Assembly (NCBI RefSeq): GCF_947491715.1
Contig: NZ_CANLKR010000025.1
Coordinates: forward strand, 20,668 to 84,667
Length of the DNA stretch: 64,000 nucleotides
Direction of reading: 5' to 3'
From: an uncultured Shewanella sp.
GTDB taxonomy: Bacteria; Pseudomonadota; Gammaproteobacteria; Enterobacterales; Shewanellaceae
The position numbers were made by a program, and so were the translations under genes. Shown here in pieces: positions 36,486 through 45,709 of this stretch (the stretch's first letter is position 1; each line of letters starts with the position of its first letter). The notes under the pieces are model-generated. The model was not told the origin of the DNA. It did not search any database and was given only the letters and a program-made list of their open reading frames with translations.

Positions 36486-37163
36486 ATGTCGACTTGGGAT
36501 AAAGAGTACGATGATGATGGAGATGCACTTTTTAACGACCCCAGTAAAGGTGCAAACAGCCAAAAAAAATTGGATTTTATTGGTGGCTATAAAATATTAG
36601 CGGAAAATAAATATTCGTTAGTGATGGGGGCGAGTAATTCTATTACACTTGGCCAGTGGTCTAGTTTAAAAGCGGGAGCAACTTTTTCAGGTACGTTAGG
36701 GGTCGCCTTTTCGTCTTTTACGGGAATTAAGACAGATTTAAAATTAGCCCACTGTGATTTTACTATTGATAAGAAAAAGTTTGTAACCGCAGAGATGAAG
36801 GCTGCAGCTGAGGAAGCCACGCTAGCGGCCAATCGATTGGATTTAATATCTGAAGGCGTTGCAATTGCAAATAATAAATTATTAGGCGTTGCGACAGCAC
36901 TGACTTTACATGGCCAACAAATACAAACTGCGACTACTAATATTACCACCAATGCCAATTCACTTAATGTTGAAACCAATAGGGTTAATACAATAGTGAA
37001 TCAAGTTGGGGCGATTGGGACTCAACTTAATAATGTGGATGCTGAGTTGAGTCATGTTAGTACTAAAGTGGAGGCTGCGGGTGTGATTTTGGCTGATCAT
37101 GATGCCTCTTTACAATCAGCAGGTATTAATATTGTAGAAGCAGATATGACAATGTTAGGCTAG
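36486..37163 (+). CDS. Octad-repeat coiled-coil protein 4
   Basis: A 225-residue paralogue with GGAG upstream of the start. An acidic N-tail (WDKEYDDDGDALF) precedes at least five exact octads: YSLVMGASNSITLGQW, then SSLKAGATFSGTLGVA, with the small/hydrophobic-Gly pair repeating every eight residues. A KAAAEEATLAANR helix and a long Asn/Val/Thr coiled-coil tail follow (VETNRVNTIVNQVGAIG) to the end ADMTMLG. It is convergent with paralogue 5. No signal or membrane segment. Confidence 0.75.
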   Translation: MSTWDKEYDDDGDALFNDPSKGANSQKKLDFIGGYKILAENKYSLVMGASNSITLGQWSSLKAGATFSGTLGVAFSSFTGIKTDLKLAHCDFTIDKKKFVTAEMKAAAEEATLAANRLDLISEGVAIANNKLLGVATALTLHGQQIQTATTNITTNANSLNVETNRVNTIVNQVGAIGTQLNNVDAELSHVSTKVEAAGVILADHDASLQSAGINIVEADMTMLG

Positions 37164-37217
37164 TTACCCATCCTTGGAAGATAAGTGTGAATATTCTATT
37201 ACCATGATATTGATCTA

Positions 37218-37877
37218 TTAACCAAGCAACATTATGCTAGATTCATTAATATGGGTCTCAGTTTCTAATACAAGGGTATTTTTTTCGCTGATTTCGGTTT
37301 GCAACGTCTGTATTTTATCGGTAATTTCCGACATTTTTGACTCGTGAGTATCAAATGTGGTACCGACTTCTTGTATCATTGATACTACATTGTCTACTCT
37401 AGTCGTGTGGTTTGCTGTATGATTCGTATTGTTTTCAATTTTTGCTGTATTGTTTTCAATGCTTTGTCCATTGGTGTCTATTTTCTCAAGAGTAGTTTTA
37501 ATTGAATCATTATATGCTGTTATTTTATTATTTATGACTTCAGTGTGTGCTGCTATGAGGGCATCTTTTTTAGCTGTGGCAATGGTTTGTTTACTTTTTA
37601 GTTTTTTGTCATCAATACTATAAGTTGAATCTCCTCCAATAGTGATGCCTGTTTTGGGCGCTATATTTATTCCAATATTTCCGCCTACAAAAAGACTCGT
37701 TTTAAGACCTATTTGTGTCGAATTGGTTGCGCCGATTGTGATGCTGGTTTTTGCTCCTATGGTTAAAGAATATGAAAATGAAGATACCACTTTTAGTCCT
37801 TTATTCGTGATTGTATAGTCAGTGCTTTTATCATTTCCTGTTGCTTTTGTTGAACTCTTTCTATTTTTACCTTTCAT
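37218..37877 (-). CDS. Octad-repeat coiled-coil protein 5 (clearest octads)
   Basis: A 219-residue paralogue on the minus strand. A basic N-tail (1-20) is followed by six consecutive octads: hydrophobic-small pairs at Ile40-Gly41, Ile48-Gly49, Ile56-Gly57, Val64-Gly65, Ile72-Ala73 and Ile80-Gly81. This is the V-x-V-G-x-x-x-x pattern of the gp5/VgrG beta-prism. Residues about 100-215 form a polar coiled coil rich in Asn, with IENNTAKIENNTNH, resembling trimeric fibres with Asn in core positions. It ends SSIMLLG. The N-half is nearly the same as paralogue 6, while the tails diverge. Function unknown. Confidence 0.78.
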   Translation of the reverse strand: MKGKNRKSSTKATGNDKSTDYTITNKGLKVVSSFSYSLTIGAKTSITIGATNSTQIGLKTSLFVGGNIGINIAPKTGITIGGDSTYSIDDKKLKSKQTIATAKKDALIAAHTEVINNKITAYNDSIKTTLEKIDTNGQSIENNTAKIENNTNHTANHTTRVDNVVSMIQEVGTTFDTHESKMSEITDKIQTLQTEISEKNTLVLETETHINESSIMLLG

Positions 37878-38574
37878 TTTTACTCCTTATAAATTAATTA
37901 ATTTTTTACGACTACTGAACCATTAAAATGATAATTAAGGGGGCAATAGTGCATTTTCTTATTTTTATATTAACTTAATTTAATTAAGTTACAGTGTTTT
38001 TGGGTAAGCTTTTGTAAATTATTGGGCGTAGTGTCATTTGTGTAAGTGCTAATGACTGGCAACTTTTTGGTATCCTACTTGTGTAGGATTTATTCATAAT
38101 ATTGTTTTTAATGTTTATTTATTGTGAGTTAATCTGTTACTATTAAACGTTGAGTAATATTGTTCAATATTGCGTGTTAATCTTTATGTTTTATAAAACG
38201 ATACCAATATTAGTTTGGTTAATTAACATTAACCAAAAGCTGATTTTAATCTCAGTTGATAAAATACACTTCGATATTTGTATCGTGTTTGTTTTTTTAG
38301 ATGAGTTTATTCATTTAAGTTGACTGGATAATATGCTGACAATATAACCATTTCTATAAGGGATATTACAAGTTAGGAATTATTTCTATTCAATATTATT
38401 TGTTATCATCTTTAAGTTAATTGGAATGATAGAGAGACAATTTTATTAATGGCATATTGATAAGCATTGACTTGATTTATTTGGGAAGGGTTATGTAGTC
38501 AAGATAAGCTGTATAATGTGTATTTATTTCTGTTTTTACAGCCACCGTTTTCACTCATATTCAGTTTAGAAATG

Positions 38575-38594
38575 AGCAGTATCATGATACTGCT
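38575..38594. repeat. Perfect 20-bp palindrome
   Basis: AGCAGTATCATGATACTGCT is its own reverse complement. It lies 36 bases before the DUF2169 remnant. It may be a regulator binding site, or chance in an AT-rich spacer. Confidence 0.5.
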
Positions 38595-38629
38595 GAAAGG
38601 GATAAATGATCGGGTGGGTGACTCAGTGT

Positions 38630-38740
38630 TGAACATGCCATCTTTTTTGCTGTCTTTGAGTTGAATAGCAAATTGTAGCTCGATCTCAGCAAAAAGCGAT
38701 AAACAAGATTTTAGACTTTGATTGATAATACAAAGCCACT
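38630..38740 (+). pseudogene. Decayed 5' fragment of a third DUF2169 gene
   Basis: The stretch beginning GAACATGCCATC at 38631 matches the start region of the intact DUF2169 gene at 40344 (around 40362-40470). Shared blocks are GAACATGCCATC, CTTTGAGTTGAAT and GATTTTAG-CTTTGATT, and they occur in the same order on the same strand, with an insertion of about 17 bases and several point changes including stops. No start codon or downstream continuation is present. It shows that at least one more DUF2169 module once existed here. Confidence 0.75.
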
Positions 38741-38797
38741 TTGTTGAAGAAACGCGAAGGAACATTCAACAAGCGTTAATATCTTTAGATGACTTGT

Positions 38798-39451
38798 TTA
38801 GCCTAAAAACATGGTGCCTACGTCTCGAATAAGAATATCAGCTTCAGACATATCAGTATCATGAAAAGACATCATAATACCGGCACGCCTCACTTTCGAT
38901 TCAATATCTTCAATATTAGAATCAATCGTTTCTACTTTATTGGTTATACTGGTTAATTTAACATTAGAGTTAATGATTTGATTACCATTACTCTGTATTG
39001 AAGATTCATTAATATCAATTTTCTGATTGTTTGTGGCAATGTTTTGCTCATGTAAATCAACTTTATTAACGATAGTGCTTAACTGACTTGTACTCGAAAT
39101 AACTTTATTTTTTAAGATGGACAACTCATCGACAAGTAACTTATTTTTCTGCTTTGCTGCAAGGGATTGTGAGGTGCCTACTTTCCATTTACTCAACTCA
39201 AATGCTTTAGTGGCTACTTTTATATCCAGAGTCGGGCCTGTTGAAAATCCCACTTTCCCACCGGCAAAAAGACTCGTTGATACGCCAATTTGAGTCGAAT
39301 TCGTTGCGCCAAGTGTGATGCTTGTTTTTATGCCGACCGTTAACGAATAAGAAAATGTAGATACTACCTTAAGGCCTTTGTTCGTTATTGCATAATCAGC
39401 ATTAGCGCTATTTCCGTCGCGAGAAGCACTGTAACGATTTTTATTGACCAT
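38798..39451 (-). CDS. Octad-repeat coiled-coil protein 6
   Basis: A 217-residue paralogue with GGGAGGGGGAGA-like purines just before the start. The octads read YSLTVGIKTSITLGAT, then NSTQIGVSTSLFAGGK, with pairs at Val39-Gly40, Leu47-Gly48, Ile55-Gly56, Ala63-Gly64 and Thr71-Gly72. Residues about 95-205 are coiled coil with Asn-rich heptads (NIATNNQKIDINESS), and the end is GTMFLG. The N-terminal 65 residues are very similar to paralogue 5; the tail is not. Lies head-on to the DUF2169 remnant on the other strand. Confidence 0.78.
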   Translation of the reverse strand: MVNKNRYSASRDGNSANADYAITNKGLKVVSTFSYSLTVGIKTSITLGATNSTQIGVSTSLFAGGKVGFSTGPTLDIKVATKAFELSKWKVGTSQSLAAKQKNKLLVDELSILKNKVISSTSQLSTIVNKVDLHEQNIATNNQKIDINESSIQSNGNQIINSNVKLTSITNKVETIDSNIEDIESKVRRAGIMMSFHDTDMSEADILIRDVGTMFLG

Positions 39452-40343
39452 TCTCCCCCTCCCTAAAGATTAATCGATTAAGTTTTTGTTTGATTTTAGC
39501 GGATTTATTAAATTTAGACACTAGAGCCTATACTCTTTAATTTTGTGTTTTTACATTAAAAAAGATTAATATAAAGTATATTATTTATCTATCACCACCA
39601 TTAGACAAAGGTCTAATCGCTATTGATTGCAGGCTAAGCAGTCTAACTAGTGGTACTTTTAATGGGTTATGTTGATTTGTTTTTAAATAAATGCTCTTAT
39701 TGTTTCTATTTTATATAGGACTGTGTGTTTATTTTTATTGTTTATATTCAATTTATCAAGATGATAAAATACTGGATTCTTCATTTAAAAGGTATTCTTG
39801 TTGTATAGGGAGGAGGGTCATTGCCTTTATAATCATGAGTGTTATAAATGTTTATTCATCAGTTTTGACGATTATAAATAGAGGTACTTGTTTATTGAGA
39901 TTGTTATTATTTCGTTTGTTTGAGTTAAGAGTATTGTTTGTGGGATCTCGTAAATGTTGAGTTGTGTCGTGAGTTTTAATTTATTTTCTAATTGTGATTT
40001 TTGGGTCGAGTAAAAGCTTAGTTATGTTTTGTTTTTGTTAAAAGTGTTGCTTGATATGTTTTGTTACTTTTAAATATATTGAAATGTAATTGTATTCATT
40101 CGTCTTTAGTCTTATCTTGTGTGTATACTCGGTTAATAGGAACTGTAATGATTAAATTTTATCAGTGAAATATCGACACGAGGTTGTTTTATTTCATTGA
40201 GAAGGTGAATATAGCAAATATACACGGTATAAGTGATATTCATTTGGGCTATTGATAGCAACAGTTTTTCACTATTATACAGGCGAGAGAAGCGAGCTGC
40301 AGCAAGTATTATAACACAATTGAAAGGTATGAAATTATAAGGT
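39452..40343. other. 892-bp AT-rich spacer before DUF2169 copy 2
   Basis: No convincing gene. A frame at 39691-39960 would give an 89-residue hydrophobic peptide but lacks a ribosome binding site and has the composition of random AT-rich DNA. It should contain promoters for paralogue 6 (minus) and the long operon that starts at 40344 (plus). Confidence 0.4.
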
Positions 40344-43300
40344 ATGAGAATAATAAAGAGTAATGAACATGCCATCCTTCTTGTTCCCTTTGAGTTGAAT
40401 GGCAAACCGCACTTTTCGATAAGTATGATTTTAGGCTTTGATTTACTGAACCCAAGCCAACCAATTGGTGAACAAGCACTATGGCCGATTGTAACTGAAA
40501 GTTTAAAGGGTGAGATCTTCGACGCAGGTTTACCTAAAGTGCAAGCAGAGTGGTTATTATCAGGGCATGCCTTTAGTGGTGAAATGCCAAGGAAAGTCGT
40601 CAGAGTTTCAGCATCTCTTGCGGGTAAAGAGAAGCAATTAGATGTGTATGGGGACAGACATTGGGTACGCATTAAAGATAAATTGATCCCAAGTGATGCA
40701 AAGCCTTTTACCCAAAAAGCATTGACTTGGGAAGCAACATGGGGAGGAGAAAAGGTTGTTGAAAATCCAGTAGGGCAAGGAATAAGAGTTGAGAACGCAC
40801 CTCTAGCCAATGTTTTTTATGCTGATAAGAATACACAGTCGTTATCGGATGAGCATATTCAGCAGCCTGTATCTTTTTTACCTTTAGCCATCGATCATCC
40901 TGTACGTGCAGCATGTATGGGAACGTATAATGACACTTGGTTTCGTCAGCAGTGGCCTGCTTTTCCAAATGATTTTAATTGGTTGTTCTTTAATCAGTCT
41001 TCGCAAGATCAGCGTGTTGATGCTGATTTTGTTGGCGGGGAAGATTACCGCTTAATTAACCTTCATCCTAAATTTGAAACCATAACGGGTATGTTGCCTT
41101 GTTATCAGCCCCGAGCCTTTATCCGTCATGAACTTGAAGTTAACCAATATGCTGTTTCTGAAGTAAAACTACAAAGTGATACGGTTTGGTTTTTTCCTGA
41201 AAAACAATTAGGGGTGATGATATTTAGAGGGGCGATTGCGGTAAAAGATGCTGAAGCGTTAGATGTTAAGGATGTGCTTCTTGTGTCTGAAGAATACCAA
41301 AGTGAGCCCAAAACATTAGCTCATTATGCCAATTATATTGCTAATTATAAATTATCTAAGGCCATGGAACCTGAAGGAGTGAAAGCGGCTAAAGAAAAAT
41401 TTGCAGAAGCAAAAATTTTATTGAAAGATGGAAAAAAAACCTTAAAAGATACGCCCAGTTATATAGATTTTAAGGTGGCGCAATCGAAAGGGGAAATACC
41501 GACACCCAAAACGTCTATTGAGAATTTAATCGCCCAAACACCAAAGCGTCTCGATGCCAGCATGCAGCAACTTATCGATATGAAGGCAAAATTGGCCACA
41601 ATGCCTGTTCCGCCTGAGGCGCTGGCTAGCATTGATAAAGGGATCACAAAGTTTGCTTCCATGAAATATCAAATGCCAGCAATGGGTGCGAAAGTTAAAG
41701 AGGTGCAAAGTGAAGCGGTCAAGGGGTTAAAGTCAATTAAATTGCCCAAACCAACCACCCCGGATTCAGCCTTAAAGCTGGCTAAAGCCGAAAAAGATAT
41801 AGCGGCGAGTATTGCTAAAATTGAGTCTCCATTAGCTGATAATCCTTGGCATGATGAAGCCAGCCAATTGATTGCGTTAGCGATTGAGGGGATGAAGCCT
41901 AAAGCAAAAATATTAACCTCTGCAGGATTACGTATGCTCAATAGCCAAAAGCTTATGCTGGGTTATTTAGCGTCACCGATTTTATATCGCAGTGAACAAT
42001 GGGGACTGGGATCTGGAAAAGTGCTAACTGTGCCTGCGGGTTGGTTAATCCCAGAATATCAAGAGGGTGAATTTAGTGCATTAATGAGTCGGCCCAGTTT
42101 ATTTGATGCAGAGAACAGTGTTTGGGTTGATGGCAGTGTTCCCCATGGTTGGCATAGTGAGATTGTCCCAGGTCATCCAGTGATCCTTTGTCAAGATAGG
42201 GCGATGGGGTGGCTCTTGGCGCAAGATTTACACATAATGGCGAATGTGATTGAAATGCCCAATGTGGGGGATACGCTACCTGATGAGGCACAAGCAGCCA
42301 TTGATGAATGTCATGTATTGTTCTTATATAGAGAAGGGATAGAAGACACCGGCCCTTGGTTAGAGGCTTTTCCTGATATTACCGTGATTGGATTGAAAGA
42401 TGATATTTCGATACAAGATGCTTATCGAAAATCAATTGATTTATTACCTTGGTTTAGCGAGTTATTACCGGTTGATAATGAAATGGCAGCATTGATCGAA
42501 TCAACGAATAAACAGCAAGAAAAACCCCCTTTACCTAAAGTGGATATTAAAGCGTTATATGCTTTTCAAAAAGATAAATTATCTGCTGAAATGGGCATAC
42601 CAGCAGGGATGACACCTGAACAAATGGTGTTATCACAATTTGAAAAGGCGAAATCTCATTTTGACAATGTTCCGAATGCTGCAACGCGTGAAAAAGTATT
42701 GAATGCATTAAGTAATGTTAAAGCACCGGCTCCGAGCGGTTTGTCTCTCGCTGCTGAAGTCAAAAAGATGGGCAGTGATGCGCAAAAAGCGATTGCGACA
42801 GGGAGTCAAAATATTAACGATAAAGCGGCATTGGATAAACTTAAAGCCGCAGGTAAAACCTTTGCTGGTGTCACGGACAAATTGTCAGCTTTAGCGGAAG
42901 AGGCCGAGCCTAGATTAGCTGCATTAAAACAGCAAAATAGGGAAAACAAACGTTTTGAAAAACTGACTAGAGAGCAAGTTATAGATTATCATTCTCAAGG
43001 TTTGTCTCTGATGGAAAAGGATTTGTCGAATGTAGATCTGTCTATGCTTGATTTATCGGGTGCTGATTTTTCTCGTTCAATATTAAATGAAGCTAATTTT
43101 ACGCAATCGAATCTCGAACACACTCAGTTTGCTAATGTGATTGCAAGTAAATCCATTTTTGATAAAGTGAATGCGCAAGGGGCGTCATTCGAAAAAGCCC
43201 TATTAGGTGAAAGTCAATTTAAAGAAGCGCAATTATCGAATGCCAATTTGAAAAAGGCGATGGTGAAAGAGGCTGATTTTAGTGATGCATGCATTCAACA

Positions 43301-43961
43301 TGCAAATTTAGAGAACATTATGGCGGTGAAAGCGAATTTTTCGTCAGCTAAATTTGATGATAGCATTTTAACAAAAGGCGCTTTTTTGAATGCTCAAATG
43401 GATAATGTGAGTGCAAAACGAGTCGATGGTGAGCGGATTAAATGCTATAAGGTTTCTGCGTTAAAGAGTGATTGGCAAAATGCGAAACTGCCTTCAGCGC
43501 TCTTTTGGGGGGCGACGATGAATGACGCTAATTTCTCTGGTTCAGCTATGGTTAATGCGCGTTTTGGTACGGCTTCTTTGATTAATGTTAATATGAGAGA
43601 GTGTGATTTAAGTCAGGCGAATTTAGCTGATGTTAACTTATCTCAAGCTCGCTTGTGCAATAGTGATTTAACCCGCTCTTATATGGGGAATACTCAGGCT
43701 ACTCAAGCTGACTTTAATGGTGCTAATTTAAAACAAGCCATTTGCATGCGCAGTGATTTTACGGGTGCCCAAATGAATGACATGAATGCAATGCAGGCGA
43801 ATTTTATGCGTTCGACCTTAACGGCTGCATCGTTAAATCGAAGTAATTTATATAATTGTGATTTACGTAATGTGGTCGTGGGCAGTACTCAAGTTAAAGG
43901 GTGCAATTTTAAAGCAACGTTATTAGCCGATAAGCAGGAGTACTTGAATGAGCAAGACTGA
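40344..43961 (+). CDS. DUF2169 domain protein with C-terminal pentapeptide repeats (copy 2)
   Basis: A 1205-residue homologue of the protein at 31218, collinear throughout: DUF2169 at 1 to about 360 (MRIIKSNEHAILLVPFELNG), a helical middle, a second globular section (WGLGSGKVLTVPAGWLIPEY), and pentapeptide repeats from about 890 to 1195 (LSNVDLSMLDLSGADFS). The start is set by homology; only a weak AAGG sits right against it. It overlaps the next gene by 14 bases and heads the operon that runs into tssJKLM, so it is the copy directly tied to the secretion machine. Adaptor role is inferred. Confidence 0.88.
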   Translation: MRIIKSNEHAILLVPFELNGKPHFSISMILGFDLLNPSQPIGEQALWPIVTESLKGEIFDAGLPKVQAEWLLSGHAFSGEMPRKVVRVSASLAGKEKQLDVYGDRHWVRIKDKLIPSDAKPFTQKALTWEATWGGEKVVENPVGQGIRVENAPLANVFYADKNTQSLSDEHIQQPVSFLPLAIDHPVRAACMGTYNDTWFRQQWPAFPNDFNWLFFNQSSQDQRVDADFVGGEDYRLINLHPKFETITGMLPCYQPRAFIRHELEVNQYAVSEVKLQSDTVWFFPEKQLGVMIFRGAIAVKDAEALDVKDVLLVSEEYQSEPKTLAHYANYIANYKLSKAMEPEGVKAAKEKFAEAKILLKDGKKTLKDTPSYIDFKVAQSKGEIPTPKTSIENLIAQTPKRLDASMQQLIDMKAKLATMPVPPEALASIDKGITKFASMKYQMPAMGAKVKEVQSEAVKGLKSIKLPKPTTPDSALKLAKAEKDIAASIAKIESPLADNPWHDEASQLIALAIEGMKPKAKILTSAGLRMLNSQKLMLGYLASPILYRSEQWGLGSGKVLTVPAGWLIPEYQEGEFSALMSRPSLFDAENSVWVDGSVPHGWHSEIVPGHPVILCQDRAMGWLLAQDLHIMANVIEMPNVGDTLPDEAQAAIDECHVLFLYREGIEDTGPWLEAFPDITVIGLKDDISIQDAYRKSIDLLPWFSELLPVDNEMAALIESTNKQQEKPPLPKVDIKALYAFQKDKLSAEMGIPAGMTPEQMVLSQFEKAKSHFDNVPNAATREKVLNALSNVKAPAPSGLSLAAEVKKMGSDAQKAIATGSQNINDKAALDKLKAAGKTFAGVTDKLSALAEEAEPRLAALKQQNRENKRFEKLTREQVIDYHSQGLSLMEKDLSNVDLSMLDLSGADFSRSILNEANFTQSNLEHTQFANVIASKSIFDKVNAQGASFEKALLGESQFKEAQLSNANLKKAMVKEADFSDACIQHANLENIMAVKANFSSAKFDDSILTKGAFLNAQMDNVSAKRVDGERIKCYKVSALKSDWQNAKLPSALFWGATMNDANFSGSAMVNARFGTASLINVNMRECDLSQANLADVNLSQARLCNSDLTRSYMGNTQATQADFNGANLKQAICMRSDFTGAQMNDMNAMQANFMRSTLTAASLNRSNLYNCDLRNVVVGSTQVKGCNFKATLLADKQEYLNEQD

Positions 43962-45006
43962 ACTTATCGATAGTTTACAGCGTCAATGTCATCATCAAAA
44001 TGTCAATTTTAAAGGGCAGGATTGGTCTGGTATTACATTAAAGAAAGTGATTTTTGTTGATTGTGACTTTACTCAAGCTAACTTGTCAGAGGTCGCTTTT
44101 AGTCAATGTCGTTTTAAAAACTGTGAATTTGAACAGACTATTTGGTCTAAAAGTGCGCTTAAAGGGGTGATTTTTGATGATTGTCGATTTCATAATGTCG
44201 ATGCTGAAGAAATGCAATGTAAGCAAGTGGCCTTTACTGCCTGTGAATTAGAGCGAGTAAACTTTAATGGGGCGGTACATCATTTAAGTGTGTTTAAAGA
44301 GGGGAGTGCTAAGCATATCGATTTTTGCGCTGCAAACTTAAGAACATTGGCGATAACGGGAACTGAGCTGTCACAAATTAATTTTATTGATACCAGAATT
44401 GAAAAGTCAGCTTTTCAAAAAGTGAGGCTAACCGACTCTATGTTTGTTCGTACTCATTTTGAAAAGTCATCGATATCAAATATCGATTTATCCACAAACC
44501 GATTCGAAAATGTCCACTTTTTTGCTTTGCAATTGAACGAGTGTGATTTACATGATGTGGATTTAAGCGATTGTTATTTAGCTCATTGTTATGTGAACCA
44601 AAGTCAGTTAACGGGCGCTAAATTACGAGGTGTACAAGCCAGTTTTAGTGCGTTTATGGGATCGGATTTATCGGGAGTCGATTTAGGGTTGGCTGTCTGT
44701 AACGGATGTTGTTTTGAAGGGGCCGATGTGTCTCAAGCTAATTTAACTGGTGCCAATATCTCGCAGTCGATTTGGACTTCGGCAGTGGCTTACCAAACTT
44801 GTTTTAAAAATATAACCGCAGAGTATGTCGATTTTGCCCATGCAAATTTAACGGAAGCTAATTTTAGTGGGGCTCATTTAATGGGAGCAAAGTTTCATCA
44901 AACGTTAATGAAAGATACGTATTGGGGAAATGCAAATAAATTAGGTGCGACTGGGACAGATCCGGATAGAACTGAAGCAGAGCAATGGTCTAAAGGGGTT
45001 TTATAA
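43948..45006 (+). CDS. Pentapeptide repeat protein (copy 2)
   Basis: A 352-residue beta-helix protein of pentapeptide repeats (for example LTEANFSGAHLMGAKF) with a C-terminal cap WGNANKLGATGTD, clearly the counterpart of the gene at 34894. It overlaps the DUF2169 gene upstream by 14 bases and its stop shares one base with the DUF3540 start (TAATG). This tight packing points to a shared function with the spike-like proteins downstream. No catalytic motif is visible. Confidence 0.87.
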   Translation: MSKTELIDSLQRQCHHQNVNFKGQDWSGITLKKVIFVDCDFTQANLSEVAFSQCRFKNCEFEQTIWSKSALKGVIFDDCRFHNVDAEEMQCKQVAFTACELERVNFNGAVHHLSVFKEGSAKHIDFCAANLRTLAITGTELSQINFIDTRIEKSAFQKVRLTDSMFVRTHFEKSSISNIDLSTNRFENVHFFALQLNECDLHDVDLSDCYLAHCYVNQSQLTGAKLRGVQASFSAFMGSDLSGVDLGLAVCNGCCFEGADVSQANLTGANISQSIWTSAVAYQTCFKNITAEYVDFAHANLTEANFSGAHLMGAKFHQTLMKDTYWGNANKLGATGTDPDRTEAEQWSKGVL

Positions 45007-45671
45007 TGAATGCAATACCATTTGTGAAAGGCAGTTTAAGTCACTTTGAGATGGAGACGGGAAGGGTTGTGTCTTTTTCTGAAAGTACAGTGACGAATAA
45101 AGCGTTTGTGACAGTATTGGTGGTTGGAAAACCTTGTCAGGTGAAGCTGGCTGCAGGGTGTTTATTACAGCCCAGTGAAGGCGATCTTTGTCTCGTGGCC
45201 ATCGATAACAATAACGAAGGTTGGTTGTTATCTGTCTTAGTACAACAGGATCCTCATCAAGCTCAAATCAATCATCAAGGTGACTTATCATTCAGTGTAA
45301 AGGGTAAATTACACTTATCGGGTAACGATGTGTCGACCCAAGCAATGAATAATATAAATTTGCAAGCGGATGCGATCACCAGTAGCAGTCAAACCTTAGC
45401 GGTACAAAGCCAAGATGCAAGTTTAGTGGCGACGAAAACCCATGTGATCAGCAAATTGATGAATGTCGTCGCAGATAAAGTGGATCATGTTGTTGAAATG
45501 TGGCTTTCTCGTTTAGGTGAGCGATTTCAAGTTGTTCGTGATCATGATGAGAAACAAACAGGTAGCAGTCGTCATTTAGTGGAAGGTGAGCTTCAGGTCC
45601 ATGCTGAAAATGTTGTGAGTACTGCCGATGAACAAATGGTGCTTGATGCTGAAAAAATCCATTTAGGTTAA
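45006..45671 (+). CDS. DUF3540 protein, spike-like T6SS accessory
   Basis: A 221-residue protein of the DUF3540 type. Residues about 12-85 look like a small beta-barrel (ALVVGKPC-like VTVLVVGKPCQVKLAAGCLL, then PSEGDLCLVAID), and about 95-221 are repeated short strands (LSFSVKGKLHLSG; LQADAITSSSQTLAVQS) ending DAEKIHLG, resembling the beta-prism of VgrG. It is placed directly before a PAAR-like gene, as DUF3540 genes often are, so it may be the shaft under a PAAR tip or help to load it. Role inferred from fold hints and position. Confidence 0.75.
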   Translation: MNAIPFVKGSLSHFEMETGRVVSFSESTVTNKAFVTVLVVGKPCQVKLAAGCLLQPSEGDLCLVAIDNNNEGWLLSVLVQQDPHQAQINHQGDLSFSVKGKLHLSGNDVSTQAMNNINLQADAITSSSQTLAVQSQDASLVATKTHVISKLMNVVADKVDHVVEMWLSRLGERFQVVRDHDEKQTGSSRHLVEGELQVHAENVVSTADEQMVLDAEKIHLG

Positions 45672-45709
45672 CAGCGATTAAATGTATAGAGTTAAGCTAG
45701 GAGGTAATG

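Larger units (their letters stand above)
37878..38797. other. 920-bp spacer with a DUF2169 gene remnant
   Basis: Mostly AT-rich. It holds a perfect 20-bp palindrome at 38575-38594 and, at 38630-38740, a decayed copy of the 5' end of a DUF2169 gene. The promoter of paralogue 5 (minus strand) should lie near 37880-38100. An open minus frame at 38499-38765 only runs antisense through the remnant and is not considered a gene. Confidence 0.55.

Noticed and set aside
38499..38765. An 88-residue minus-strand open frame
   Set aside because: It runs antisense through the DUF2169 remnant and has no coding features.
39691..39960. An 89-residue hydrophobic open frame
   Set aside because: No ribosome binding site, AT-rich composition and irregular hydrophobic segments; it looks like chance.
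40133..40810. A 225-residue minus-strand open frame at the start of DUF2169 copy 2
   Set aside because: Most of it is antisense to the clearly coding DUF2169 gene.
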